Source of the DNA: Vesta saturnalis
Taxonomy: Eukaryota > Arthropoda > Insecta > Coleoptera > Lampyridae
Direction of reading: 5' to 3'
Assembly (NCBI GenBank): GCA_036346205.1
Contig: JARFJB010001963.1
Coordinates: 127,501 to 191,500 of the forward strand
DNA: 64,000 nucleotides
A program made the translations under genes and the position numbers. How positions within the stretch are numbered: position 1 is the first letter of the stretch; the number at the start of each line of letters is the position of its first letter. Positions 46,341 to 58,552 of this stretch are shown one piece after another. The notes under the pieces are model-generated. The model was given only the letters and a program-made list of their open reading frames with translations, ran no database searches and was not told the origin of the DNA.

Positions 46341-48995
46341 TTTATAAATTTGCAAATAATTTAAAATTTATATTTGGTCTATTAATGTTTTTTTTTTAAT
46401 TTCAGGTATGCGTTAAACCTACTAGCATTTTCCAGGACCAGATCCGTAATTTTACGTAATTAACTGGGTGAGATTTTCCTAATTATAAATATGATCATTT
46501 TGAAAACCAATGCAGATAGAAACAATTATAGTATTTTAAACACATCGTCATGACAAACTTATTTTTATTTAACAAGAAGCAGTTGTCTCTGCAGTTATAT
46601 CAGAACAGTTTTCTACTTTCTTACGCCCGAAGCTTCCACAAGTATTGTTTTCTTGAAAAAAATCACGTGTTTGGTTCCATCCGATTTGGGTTAAAATACA
46701 TTTATAAGTAAAGGTTCTTTATAGAGGGCGTTAAAGTACCTTTTGTGAATATCTCGAAAACTGTTAAACTTTATTGAAAAAAGCCGAGAGACCTTTATTA
46801 AATATAATTATTAAACTTTCTTTAATGAAGGTTTTCTTTGTAGAGTTTTCAATGTAAAACGAAATAAGAGTTAAAAATTTATTTTCAACATTTGTAGGTA
46901 ACCATGCCTAAACGGAAAAAAAATGCTTTTAGTATAGCCTTGATTTTCATATTTGATATACGAACATAAAACGTCGGTATTGGATTAATAGAAAGTGAAT
47001 CCAACGTTTGCATATGTGTTTGTTTAATTGATTACGTGTGTTTTGTCCCTATTTGTATGCATAGGAAAGTTATATACTGGCTGCATCAGATATTTTCGTT
47101 GACAATAATGCAAAAATAGATTAATTCGGAAAATAAATAGAAAATCATCGTATGTAAATTACTTGTTTCTTATTTTGACGTTTGTTCTAACAATCTGTTT
47201 TGCGTGCCTAGGTTTGAAAGAATGGGTTTTCGAACGATTTTGACAATTGGAAGGTTAGTATTAAGGGTAAAGGTACACATTTTCAAATCGGAGATACGTG
47301 ATTATAATTGAATGTTACTTTTCATCAAACAAAGGTAGCTGTTGAACATTACTTTTAAAAATCATTTCGTCGTTGCTTTCCTAAAGCACGAAAATAAATT
47401 ACTAATCACTACAACCGTTAATGCATCAATGAAATGATAAGTTAAAAGAATAACACAGATTTTCAATTAATGTGGTTTGGACTTGGTGTTGTAAAATGCG
47501 TAGAAAGAAATTCTATATTAAAAAATAAATGGATAAATATATTAACTTTGAAAAAACAAAGCATAATAAGCGGAACGTTTATTCTGAGATACAATGGTGC
47601 CATATTAAAGCACATCGAATTTTAAAAGTAAAATGTGCAAGGAACGGTGCTTCACACTGCTGCAAAACACCTGTTTACTTACGGAGAGGTAGAAGACCTC
47701 AGAAAGCATCAACACCTAAAATACACTGAATGAGGCAAAATCCAGTTGATATACAAAGAACTTGTTAATGCGCAAGCCGTAAATTTACCGCTCACACAAA
47801 ATATCTATTTCTAATGAACCATGGGAACATTAAAATTAAAACCTAAAACCATACACAATTATTACCTTGTTCATAATGTTGTAAGCAAATATGCACAAAT
47901 GAACAAAAATATTTCGAGTGTTCGTACGAGAGGTAATCCTAACAGTAAATATATTCCCAACTGGTACTGGTTGAAGTGCTACAGATTTTGAGCATCTTTT
48001 TTCTGTTTTATTTTTGGACAGAAAGATTGTTTTTTTATAAAAGTATGAGTTATGGGAGCATGTCAATTTTGTTTTTAGTGCTATGTAAGGACGGCCTAAG
48101 AATTTTCCTGCAGCAGAGGCCAACTGCTTGCCGTAAGAGGCAACTAATCAAAGAGGTGTAATAGGGGTAAATAAGTTTAGTTGTAGCACTTGAAGTTAGT
48201 ATAATATGTAAATAGAGTTAGGTAGTTTTTCAATTAGTTTATAGTTATTTTGTGGGTTAAGTATAGTTAAGATAGGTTAGGCATATTCACAATGAAGAGA
48301 GCACGACAGATTGCTGATAAAATACCAATTAAAGTCAATACTTAAATTACAGACAAAACAGTATAATGCAGATTCAATTAGGAAACGTAGTGCATATTCA
48401 AATTTACATTTTTTAGCGAAAAATTTGCAAAAACACATTCACGATACGACAATGATCGGTGTTGAAAATATATTCAGTTTACAATTCAAAAATAAAAAGA
48501 ATGAACATGTAAAATGCCACTGGTAAAACCTTGAAGAGAATTAGTTTTCAGAGGTACCGATTTTGGCACCACCTGTCAAACAACATAAGGGAAATTTAGC
48601 ATTAATTATTAGGGAATGAAAAATTTTAAATTACATAATGTGCGCAAGATTGTACATAAAAGTCACATATTAGTTTTTCAAATGAATAATGACTATTAGG
48701 TTATTTATATAGAAATATAGTTAGAAATGCGCTTTTTCACTGTAAGTTGTTAAAAAACGGTTATATATGTTTCTTTGGGCCGGAAGCTCATGGGAAAATT
48801 ATTCAGATTTCATTTCATAACGAATTATCAGAGTTATGTGCATTATTGCGAAGTATTACATAACTTTGCACCGTAATGTGAAATAATCAAATAAAATCAG
48901 GACCGACTTTTAAAATCATATTACATTTTTATTGGCTAATAAGGTTAAAATGAGAGCAGTAGGAAAATGATCTATAAAAGAGAAATTAATTGAGG
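46336..48995. other. Intergenic, no gene recognised
   Basis: Near 48115-48165 the string 'ctgcttgccgtaagaggcaa' followed by 'ctaatcaaagagg' resembles a phrase common near RTE-type retroposons in insects. It is too short to assign. Confidence 0.4.
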
Positions 48996-49062
48996 ATAGT
49001 TTACAATCATGAGATGTGCTTATTTTACACCAAAATAGGCACATCTCATGATTGTAAACTAT
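48996..49062. repeat. Near-perfect hairpin, ~31-bp stem
   Basis: The arms 48996-49019 and 49039-49062 are exact reverse complements (24 bp, starting atagtttacaatcatgagat). The inner 'tatttt' and 'aaaata' also pair, separated from the arms by one T/G position, leaving the loop acacc. It could be a tiny foldback element or a small-RNA precursor. Confidence 0.85.
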
Positions 49063-51500
49063 ACAATAACAACAAAACATCCCAACACCAACAAACATGG
49101 ATTGACCAGAGCTGAAGAGGAGACGGACTCCTGAACAGTCCGCGAATAAGATACATAAACTATAAATAAGTAAATTCTAACAGCATGAGCATACTAACAA
49201 AAAAAAAAGAGGACGAGGCAGTCTAAGAAATGCGGCGCGGGTCTGAGTTTAAAAAGTTTAAGTCTAAGAAATTAAGATTAGCCGACGCGCTCGCAGAATA
49301 TCTGTAGCGGACATAACAATAGTTATGATTAAATCAATGATAAAATTATTCTCAAATTATATAAGTGAGAATTTACTTAAACTAAAAATTTCGTATTAAT
49401 AATAAATTACGTGCAATAAATAACAATCTAAGCAAGTCGAAATAAATGAAAATTTAAAAGAATTTTCTTAACTAAATATAAATGTGCCAGTACTAAATCA
49501 ATTAAACTGAAGTAAATAAAACGTCGCACTACAAAATTTATAAAACTAAAATCTAAATAAGTATCTACACGTAAAATAAATTAAATAGTTACGAGAACAA
49601 TAGTGAATGGTCCAAAGTTTGAAACTTGTATCACACAGTAAACAAAATCGTGAGTAAGAGTATATATACAGTTAAACAGTGAATACAAACAGTAAGAAAT
49701 GTGAAAAGGTTATATATTATTATAAAGAACAGAACATAAGAGGATACATATTTTCTAGTAACGTAAGAAATCCTTAAATATATTTTTTTCTTTAGTGTTG
49801 AATTTAACTAGTCAAATCCTAATACTAAAGTAATTATTTAAATTTCAATTTCTTTATTAATATATGGTTCCATTGCATTAATAGAAAAGAATTGGGACTC
49901 CACTCAAATTTTGTGTGAATTTTGTATAGAAATAAGATTATTTTTAGGAACCATAATTGTTTACGTACATTTTACACAAATGTCAGTTATATAAATAAAA
50001 TAATTTGAAATGTACTAAACATTTTTGATATTAGTCAAAGTTAAATCATTTTCTTTATTTCAAGTTTAATTATCATGTGTTTACAAACCTTTGTACAAGT
50101 AAATTAAATTTAGGCAAACTTATACAATTTGCAATCAACGTAAGGCACTGACATATGCATTTATTAATTAAAGTCAAATAATAGTGACATTACTCATTAA
50201 CACTTTAGGATGTGTTGTGCATTGCACAAGAAATTTCAGAAACGGTAAATCACACATTTGGCACCGCATTGTAGGGCCATTTTTATTTCAACTTACAGAA
50301 TGTTACATTACAAAATTAGTTCGAAATATAGTTCGAGTACCACTATAATGCAGTGTTACATCACATGGTACTGGTAATGTCTTTAAAAAAGAACACTAGC
50401 TATCACTTAGCCGACGTGATATCTATAGGTAAAACGCATAGCATACTTTTTTTAATTAGCGTGTACACCAAAAATAATGAGACACAAGAAATGGTGTGAT
50501 TACATCCTTTTTACGTAAATACGATACGTTAACAGTAATACAGTGTCCCAACATGTAATAACCGTTCGTAATTGCTTAATACGGTTTACTTACTGAAGTC
50601 CTACAAATTCTCAAATGTTATTTTGACGGTAACTTAAATTTTTGATAACATCGAACAATGGCGCAATTTTAAAAACACATTGGTGTAATTCTGTACAAAA
50701 CGGTAAGCCCTATATGCATGTACTTGTACGTAATATCCGCAATACACGAAATACTAACTTTTTAATACTGGACGCTTACATTTCTATCAAACGAACGAAA
50801 ACACTTCTATTCGCAAAGCGCTACTCAGCTTTTATTATAGATTCGCTGATTAATAAGTGTCACACCATCGTTCACAATATTCTAATCTTACAGTACACGT
50901 AAAAAATTCCATATTCTAATTAATAGCGAATAAATTTATTGCTAACAATTCGATATTAATAAATAAACATTCAATAGGCGCGATTCAGTTATACAGGAGC
51001 AAATAAATTACCTACACCTTTCTTAATGAAAGCGCGCGTGACACCTGTTAACCTTTTATGTACGGTCAAAGACTCGGATGAATGAAGAGGAACACCTACA
51101 ATGTGTTTATAACCACCAGGAAATTGGGAGCGACAGGCGATACATCTTAACTGACTACTTATGGTTGAAAAGATAAAGGATCGTTTTATCACATACGTTA
51201 CCTGTGACAAGCAATGCACGTTTAAAGGTTTGAAAGAGGCCCCATCTTGGGATTTGGAGTTTGGAAAGGAATAGTGAATGGAAAAAAATTGGTTCCATTT
51301 ACTAACAACCTACTCGTCATCTGAACACACAGAATCGCCTTGCTGTCGTAGAACTGCTGATTGTGATGCGATTTTGGGCTATACATTGGCAAGAGCCTAT
51401 GCTATTCCTCTTGAAAGAACACACTTTACTCACACAATCTACGGATATAAATGTATTGGTCAAGCTGAGTGAGCAAACTGACGGGGAGGGTAACTTACCT
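49063..51500. other. Intergenic, no gene recognised
   Basis: The region 50989-51219 holds a 76-codon minus-strand frame without motif. Nothing else can be supported. Confidence 0.45.
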
Positions 51501-51528
51501 TCTTTACATCCACAAGGAGTTAAACCAG

Positions 51529-54500
51529 TTAAATAGGTAGGAAACGGCGGCAGTGTGGTGAAAATGGGCAAGAATTCGCCTTTTCCAATAACATACTGTT
51601 CGAATTTTTTATGGGAGGTAATTCTGGGCGAGGTACAAATGACTCTAGCCATATTTTGGTTTGGAAACACACCCTTAAACAGTGTTGCCTCAGTGAATCT
51701 TCTGTTGGTGGAAACTTATGGACTGCTCCAGAAGCAGCCATAACTCCACGCAGTGTGTTAATGAACGTGATATTCGGATTCTTTGAATAGCTTTTCAATA
51801 CAAAATTGTGCATGCGGGTGAACAATTCTTCTGGCAAGTCATCGCTTTCCATCCTGTTTAAGTAGTGACTGATTGCCAGATATACTTCCCAACACGTCTT
51901 CTTTCCGAATCCTTCAAACTGACTCGCAGTATCACAACCCGTTAAAGCATGGAATGCAGGTAAATTATTGGAAACATTTTCATCCATATTAATGGATGGA
52001 ATACCTTAAGTTTTCCCCCCTTGCCAACTTTCATCCACAGTTCAGGAATAAGATTTTTGAAGTGCACTAACAGCACTAGCACGTCAGTATCGCTACACTC
52101 AACAACACATCGGGTATACCAAGCCATTTTAGCAGACAACACATGTCAAATAATTCTCGTATCGGCTTCTTCGTGATCAGAAGTAAGAAATTGACACGAA
52201 TCTCCAAATTCAAAATTTATTTTAAATTCGCTAACATTTTTTGAACTGTCCACTTGTAGCAAACTAGATCTGTCTAGTTTGATAATAGGTAATTAGTTGT
52301 TCAGATGGAAAATTTGTCAGTTGTCTTTTATTAAATACAGAGTTAATGAACAAGTACCATTGTTGAGGCAGCGTAGTGTCCAGATTGTCTATTATTCTGC
52401 GATTACCAACTGTTTAACCTCTTTTTAGTCAAGTAATAGTTTTTATTGAATTTCTCTGTAGTTATCAAAAACTACATCGGCTCTCGTTGCACAGAATCGG
52501 TTAGTAAACACAATTTTGAAAAACATGTTTGCATATTCCCCGAACGTTTTGCAATTCTCCGGTTTTCGCAAGGTTTGCAGTATTGACAAAGCATCCAATA
52601 TGTGGCATGTCTTCGTGTTTTCTTTTTCTGGGGCTAGTAATTTTACAGGCTGGGTCTAATTCTCGAGTATGTGCCCAATGCATTTTTATGTGTTGGAGTG
52701 CTTAGTTGCCCATTCACCGTCAAGACATAGGAAAATGTGACAGTTCCATATACCACCGTAATTTATATTCCTTCCTATTTCCTTGCAGCTAATATTTTCC
52801 GTAATAACCGTTTTTATCTGAATTTGTTGTAGTTTGCTCTTTTCGTGTATGCAGCTACGCGTATCTTTTTAAGTGGTTTGTAAAAATCTACGGTGTCCAT
52901 ACTCTGAATAAAATCTTCAAGAGCGACTTCGCCTCTTAGATTGGCACAAAGTGTTGCTGTTTGTAATTCTTAAGAATATATTTTAACTGTAGCTATAGAT
53001 ATTAAATTTTCAGTTTGAGTAGAAAAAACTCCATATTTAAGAAATTGTTCTTGCAAAGATAAAACAGACTGTTCATCGATAATAATCCTTTACTTACCTA
53101 CTTCAATATTCTGGCTACCACTATTGGGATCTAATTTCAACGAACCCTGGCTATCAATAAACTCTCTAAATGCGTTTTGCAGTTCTTCACAGCTTCTAAT
53201 AATATCAAAAAGGTCACTGAAAGATTTTTGTTTTTATAATTTTTTAGAAATTTCGTTAGCCTTTAATCTGGAAATGTGTATAGTATGTATGAGTCCTTCA
53301 TAGGTAACTTTATGTGCTCGTATATGTTTGTTCCATTTTTTCCATCCATAATTCATGAAACAATCGTATCTCCATATAAATTTGATTCCAACCATACACG
53401 GCTAAGGAGAGAACTGCAATTCGTGTTGCTAACATGGCCATAAAATGGCCATTTTGGACGTAATCATCTAATAAAGGAAAAACAATGCATAGGAGAAATT
53501 CTATGTAGTATAGTGGTCAATTAATGTAAACCTTTTGGTTTCAAATTAAATATTTAAGTTACAATCTTGGTCGAAAGTTCTATAAAAGTAGTAGCTCTCC
53601 GTAGAGTTGATAGTGGTCATCCTACACAGTATCCATCCAAAATTATGAGCCTGAATCAAACTTAAGTTTCTTGTTTCTGTGAGGATGCTGCTTTGTGTAA
53701 CATGTAGAAGCTTTCAGGAAAGACACCTTATAGGGTAGTAGTTTCAGTAGTGAAAATTGCCTGCGTGGTGGCCCTCCCTGAAAAGCAACGATTTGGGTAC
53801 CGCGAAAGGTCAAGTAATTTATACAAAATATCTATGTTATCTCCGGCGAATTGAACAAAACGTGTTTCCCGAGTATGTAACAATTATCATTTTCTGGGCG
53901 ATAGTATTTCTGAGTCTTAACACATCTTTACAAGAAATGAAATGCCCGCATGAGTGCAAGTATTAAACATTTTTTTTCGATCTGTTCTCTTGGTAAATCG
54001 TAATTCCTAGACATACATGTGTAGGAGTTACCTTTTCCCCTTAAAACGGCTATAAATAACATCTTGACAAATACTCACAGTTAAATTATTATCCCCGCTT
54101 TCTTCAGTTATACACTTTATTGTCCAAATTAGACTCTGAGGTACGTATTGATTATAATCTTCAATGGTAAGATTCTTTAAGTCAACAAGATCTGCTATTT
54201 TTCAAGTTCTTCTCGAATATCACTGCATATTGTATCAATTTGTGCTAATTTAGAAGGGCCTATGAATACCGATTGCGAAACATGAGCATCATCGGCATTA
54301 TGGATATATTCGTGGAGAGTTTCCGTCTTTTTAAAACATCTGCATTTATACCTGCTGTATACTTTATTTTTTGATCAATGTTCGCGGACATTACTTGTAA
54401 CAAACGGGTAAACATTTCTGACACCTATTAATGTTAAATAAGTTCCCCGGGAAATTTTTTTACGTACAGCATCAATATTTTTCTTGCTTGCGTACGTTAA

Positions 54501-54770
54501 ATAACATGACTTATGCCAACACCATATACTATTTATATTATCGAGTTGGATATCTTTAATATTTTGTGAACTTGTAGATCGGAAGTTTTTTGTTATGCCG
54601 TCCTTTATTTTTGTGCATTCTATGAAAGACAGTGCAGTTTTACTAGTAAGACTTAAAGATGCTCCTTTTCTTTTGCAAATAATACATATTGGACGGATCT
54701 TACCCTTAAACTTTAACAAACATTCAGGATCGCTGACACCACTTGTACCGGTGCTATCCGTATTATCCAT
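51529..54770 (-). pseudogene. Large multi-exon transposon-type protein of unassigned function
   Basis: The N-terminal block (54770-54375) has a zinc-binding look: 'RPICIICKRKGASLSL' (C-x2-C), then 'SIWCWHKSCYLTYASKKNID' supplying His and Cys. With shifts it continues through 'LHEYIHNADDAHVSQSVFIG' and 'PKIAQIDTICSDIREELEK'-like sequence to 'DYNQYVPQSLIWTIKCITEE', ending at a GTGAGT donor near 54078. The middle part is decayed. The C-terminal part has 'DHEEADTRII' near 52180, 'VVECSDTDVLVLLVHF' (52100-52060), 'LPAFHALTGCDTASQFEGFG' (51960-51900), 'KKTCWEVYLAI', and 'HKFPPTEDSLRQHCLRV' near 51700. This set recurs in an uncharacterised protein abundant in arthropod and cnidarian genomes. The 'DTDVLVLL' and 'GCDT' acidic motifs suggest a PIN/FEN-like nuclease fold, which is inference. 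Stops and shifts are present between blocks. Confidence 0.55.
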
Positions 54771-54789
54771 AATATTTTTATTCTAGAAC

Positions 54790-55350
54790 TTTACAACCTC
54801 AGTTAAAAAATAATTATAAAATATTGGTTTACTTACAATCAATTAATTTCACTTATGATCCGCTCGCTATTAACGACTGGTTCTGAAATATACAACTGTA
54901 AAAAAAAAAGAATAATGCATCTGCATTTGACAACTGTTTACCAAACATTGGTTCCATAATATATTTTCTCAATACAAATTCAACTTTAGTTCGATAAGAT
55001 TACAAAGCACTCAGCCCTGTAGCCAGGTTTTGATTTCAGAGGGAACAATTGAAGTTTTAGGAGGGGGGGGGGGCGTATTTTGATTTATACAGTCACCAAA
55101 AAATGAAAAAAACTTTATTGTACAAGTAAAATAGTTAAACAAAATTAAAACTATAATCAAACTCTAAGTATAAATTTAAAAATTTGTTTTTAAAATAATT
55201 AAAGTTTCCTGTTTTTTCTATCATTAAATTTGTGCAAGACCACACCAAAGTTTATGGCATTTGCTTGTTTATCCTCAAAAGGTAACTATACAAGATTTGC
55301 CATTCTCTGATGAGTCATTAAATACCTTTGTGGTCTATTTATTCGTGTTA
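54790..55350. other. Gap between two transposons, nothing recognised
   Basis: It contains a G run (about 55059-55073) and AT-rich sequence. Confidence 0.4.
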
Positions 55351-55354
55351 ATAT

Positions 55355-57725
55355 TTTGGGGAGTCAGGTTCACTTTATGCCCCCCAAATGCTGTTTAGTT
55401 ACGCCATTAATCTTCAGCGATCAAGGATGTGTGTTCCTCATTCGATTTAGAAACTTTTGTCTTTTGAATTTTTCCGAGAAATGCATATATTTCGAGATAA
55501 ATGGAAAACTGTGATATGAAAGAACGGACATTCTGTCTCCTACCCTCGCAAATGTATTACCCCGTAGACATTGTGTATTAGTATTTTTTGATGGCTCTTA
55601 AGTTTTCGGCGGATCACGCTTACTTTCTGAAATAAAAAATAAAAACCAATGTGATGCAAATACCTTAAAAAAAAACGCGCATTAAACATTTAATTAAAGA
55701 ATTCATTTTCATTTTTACACGGAAAGATACTAAAAAATCTTTTAGGTTTATTTTAATTTGTGTAGCGAACAGCATAAAAATAGGTAAACATTTTTTATTT
55801 ACCTTATGAGAGTGTGTGCAGTTAAATAAATTAATTAATTGTAAAATATGAATTAAATACAGCGCATACAAGCAAATAAATTAGATACAGTAATAGTGAA
55901 AGCATTTAAATTATCGTAAGTACTTTTACTAGGTCACAAAAAAAAAACAAATTTAAATATTTGGAAGAATGACCAGTGTTTTATTTCCAAATATTACAAA
56001 AACTGGTCAAAGTAACCACCTCCAGCTCGAATGCAGGAGTCCAATCTTCGTCTCATCGATTGTCGAACTCTCAAAAATACCAGCGATGTGCGATTTCTTA
56101 AAACCTCCTCACTTTCAACAGGAGTTTCGTACACCAACGACTTCAGGTGGTCCCCTAGGAAAAAATCCAACGGATTTAGGTTCGGCGATCGTGCAAGCCA
56201 TAAATTAGGTCCACCTCGGCCAATCCAGCGATTTCCGTTAGTTGCTATTAAAAACACTCGGGCCACCCTACTAAAATGGGGTGATGCACCATCATTCCTA
56301 AACCAACTTCTATGTCGTACTGCTAAGGGTGCATCTTTAAGAAAGTCAGGAAGCGTATTTTGCAAAAAATTACGATAGGTCAGTCTTTCTGGTATAAATA
56401 CTGGACCAATCAGGCAGTTACGCACAATTGCAACCCAAACATTTAACGAGAATTGATGCTGAAAACGTTGACATATCTCGTGTGGATTTTCATCAGCCCA
56501 GACATGGTTGTTATGAAAATTTCTTATGGCATTTCACGAAAAACTCGCCTCGTCGGTAAAAAGAATCAAACACAATAGTTGAGGAATGTCAATCAATTAC
56601 TGCAAAATCCATTGGCAGAATGCAACACGAAGTGGAAAATTAGCAAGAAGCAATTCTTGATCACGTTGGATGCTACATGGGTACAACAAATTTTCTTTAA
56701 GAATGTTCCAAACAGTACCCTTACTCACGTGTAAAGCATCTGCAACTCTTTCGGTAGAGGTTCGTGGATTTTCCCCAATCCTGTTCAGCACATTCTCTTC
56801 TAGCTCTGGCGTCCTTGGTCTCCCTGATACTCCATTTCGGTTCAATTTTCCTGTTTCACGCAGACGTCAATGAATATTTTCCAAAAGTTTTCTATCAGGA
56901 ACATTATGATTAGGATATCGTTCACCATACAGGCGCCGAGCTGCTACTGAATTTCCATCAGCCAGTCCATAAATAAAGTAATCTCGGCGTTGGAATACTG
57001 ATTCAAGATTTTTTCACACAATTCGACAGATAACAATGATGCGAGATGCTGTCAAATTATTATTTAACATTGAAGGTGGTCACTTTGAATTTTTTTTTTA
57101 ATGTTTGGAAATAAAACACTGGCCATTCTTGCAAATATATAAATTTGTTTTTTTTTTTTTGTGAAAAGTACTTACGACAATTTAAATGTTTTCACTATTA
57201 CAGTATGTAATTTATTTGCTTGCATGTGCTGTATTTAATTCACTAATATTTCACAATTAAACTTGTAATTTATTTAACTCCCACGATTGTTGCACATATT
57301 CTCATAAGGTAAATAGAAAATATTCACTTATTTTTATACTGTTTTTTGAGTCTTTCCGCGTAAAAAAAACAAAATAAATTTTTTAATTAAATGTTTAATG
57401 CGTATTTTTGTGAAGGTACTTGCATTACATTGGCTTTTATTTTCTACTTCGGAAAGTAAGCATGATCCGCCGAAAACTCAAGAGCCAACAAAAATTATTA
57501 ATACGCAATATCTAAGGGGTGATACATTTCCGAGGGTCGGAGACAGAATTTCCGTTTTTATATCACAGTTTCGCATTTATCTCGAAATCTATGCATTTTT
57601 CGGAAAAATGCAAGAGACAAAGTTTCTAAACCGAATGAGGAACACACATCCTTGATCGCTGAAGATCAATGGCGTAACCAAACACCATTAGCGGGACAGA
57701 AAGTGAACCTGACCCCCCAAAATGT
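55355..57725. mobile_element. Mariner/IS630-type transposon with ~660-bp terminal inverted repeats
   Basis: The left end 'ttttggggagtcaggttcac' mirrors the right end 'gtgaacctgaccccccaaaa'. The mirror relation continues inward through 'gttacgccatt', 'atcttcagcgatcaaggatg', 'gaaaactgtgatat', 'ttttcggcggatca', 'gcgcattaaacatttaatta', 'ggtaaac', and 'tgtttggaaataaaacactg', up to 'tcaaagtaaccacc' (to 56021) and 'ggtggtcactttga' (from 57068). Each repeat is thus about 660 bp, more than half of the 2.37-kb element, and overlaps the 3' end of the transposase gene. TA lies next to the ends. Confidence 0.85.
55994..57010 (-). pseudogene. Mariner/IS630-type transposase, near complete, third Asp lost
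   Basis: The N-terminal HTH is near 57000-56880 ('DYFIYGLADGNSVAARRLYG', 'ERYPNHNVPDRK'). The second HTH is in 56845-56600: 'SGRPRTPELEENVLNRIGEN', 'TSTERVADALHVSKGTVWNI', 'LANFPLRVAFCQWILQ'. The DDE domain: 'ILFTDEASFS' (first Asp), 'FQHQFSLNVWVAIVRNCLIG', 'SWFRNDGASPHFSRVARVFL' (second Asp), 'NRWIGRGGPNLWLARSPNLN' then 'PLDFF'. The usual SPDLNPLDFF reads SPNLNPLDFF, so the third acidic residue is Asn. The end 'GGGYFDQFL' falls inside the left inverted repeat. Three in-frame stops are visible. It is related to the transposase at 36.1-37.05 kb (shared 'WIGRGGP' block). Confidence 0.85.
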
Positions 57726-57748
57726 ATCACCCTATAGATATTCAATAT

Positions 57749-57977
57749 CAGTGGATCAGCGGTAAAGTTGTCAGACTGGTAAGTGAGAGGTACTAAGTTC
57801 TAATCTCAGAGCAGTCAAGTAATGGGGAAAAAATCATAGCAAATGAATTCGACTCAAGTGCAAAATTAGTCCTTCTCAGGGCTAAACCTGATGACGGAAG
57901 CAGAGCCCGCTTCTGAAAGGTCGCGCTACACAAACAAAAACTGTGGAAATAGGGCGATCAACTCAACTAGTTTTGTT
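57749..57977 (+). mobile_element. tRNA-derived SINE, second family
   Basis: It starts 'cagtggatcagcggtaaag' (box A-like) with 'gtactaagttctaatctc' (box B-like) 40 bases on, as in a degenerate tRNA head. A body ('gacggaagcagagcccgctt') follows, ending in 'aaaaactgtggaaatagggc' and 'gatcaactcaact'. The tail recurs at 45724-45799. The head differs from the SINE at 35.5 kb. Confidence 0.5.
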
Positions 57978-58295
57978 TATAGCAGACATAGAAATCTTGT
58001 GTTCATCTTTATAAATAGGTACCCACAAAGATGTCGAGAATAATAATGAGCTGGTCGTGGCATTTCGAACTGATAAAAAATAAGTTTAGAGAGTTAATTT
58101 AATTATTAATTATTGTGTACCAATAGGGGATAAAAAGGATTCATTATTTAAATCAAAATTTGTATAAAAGGAAAATAAAAATAAAAGATATGGTCATACT
58201 TTCACAAATCGACTTGGATGCTACGAAGGTTTTGTTTTCATAACTAATATATTCATATTAAAAATAATTATATTTTTATTTATCTGTTATATAAA

Positions 58296-58334
58296 TTTAA
58301 ACGTTTCGATAACAATTACAGTTACCGTTCTCAG
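58296..58334 (-). ncRNA. Hammerhead-like motif, altered core
   Basis: On the minus strand: CTGAGAAC, stem II GGTAAC / GTTATC with loop TGTAATT, then GAAACG. The CTGANGA box has lost its usual second GA, while the GAAA box and stem are intact. Confidence 0.45.
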
Positions 58335-58450
58335 CAAATTATAATATCATAATAGAAGAATTATGGTAATAGTTTTAAAAATTGATTGAGATGTCAAAAT
58401 AAATTTATGAAGTATGAAAACGTTTTCATATTTAAAGCTTTTACCATTTA

Positions 58451-58487
58451 ATGACTACAATAATTGTAATTGTTATCGAAACGTTTA
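58451..58487 (+). ncRNA. Hammerhead-like motif, altered core
   Basis: Plus strand: 'atgactaca' in place of CTGATGACG, then ATAA, TTGTAAT, TGTTATC and GAAACG. The right half is intact and the left half mutated. Confidence 0.4.
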
Positions 58488-58552
58488 AATTCATACAAAA
58501 GGTAAATAAAAATCTGGTGTCTCCATTCAACATTCCCGTATACATACATATA

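Larger units (their letters stand above)
58270..58505. mobile_element. PLE foldback, terminal sequences only
   Basis: A minus-strand PLE 3' end (58290-58340) and a plus-strand end (58451-58490) face outward with about 110 bases between. The flanks 'tataaatttaaacgtttcga' and 'tcgaaacgtttaaattcata' mirror each other. No coding remains. Confidence 0.65.

Noticed and set aside
46169..46399. 76-codon frame rich in Tyr-Ile
   Set aside because: Product of the (AT)n tract.
56031..56378. 115-codon plus-strand frame
   Set aside because: Antisense of the long-TIR transposase at 55994-57010.
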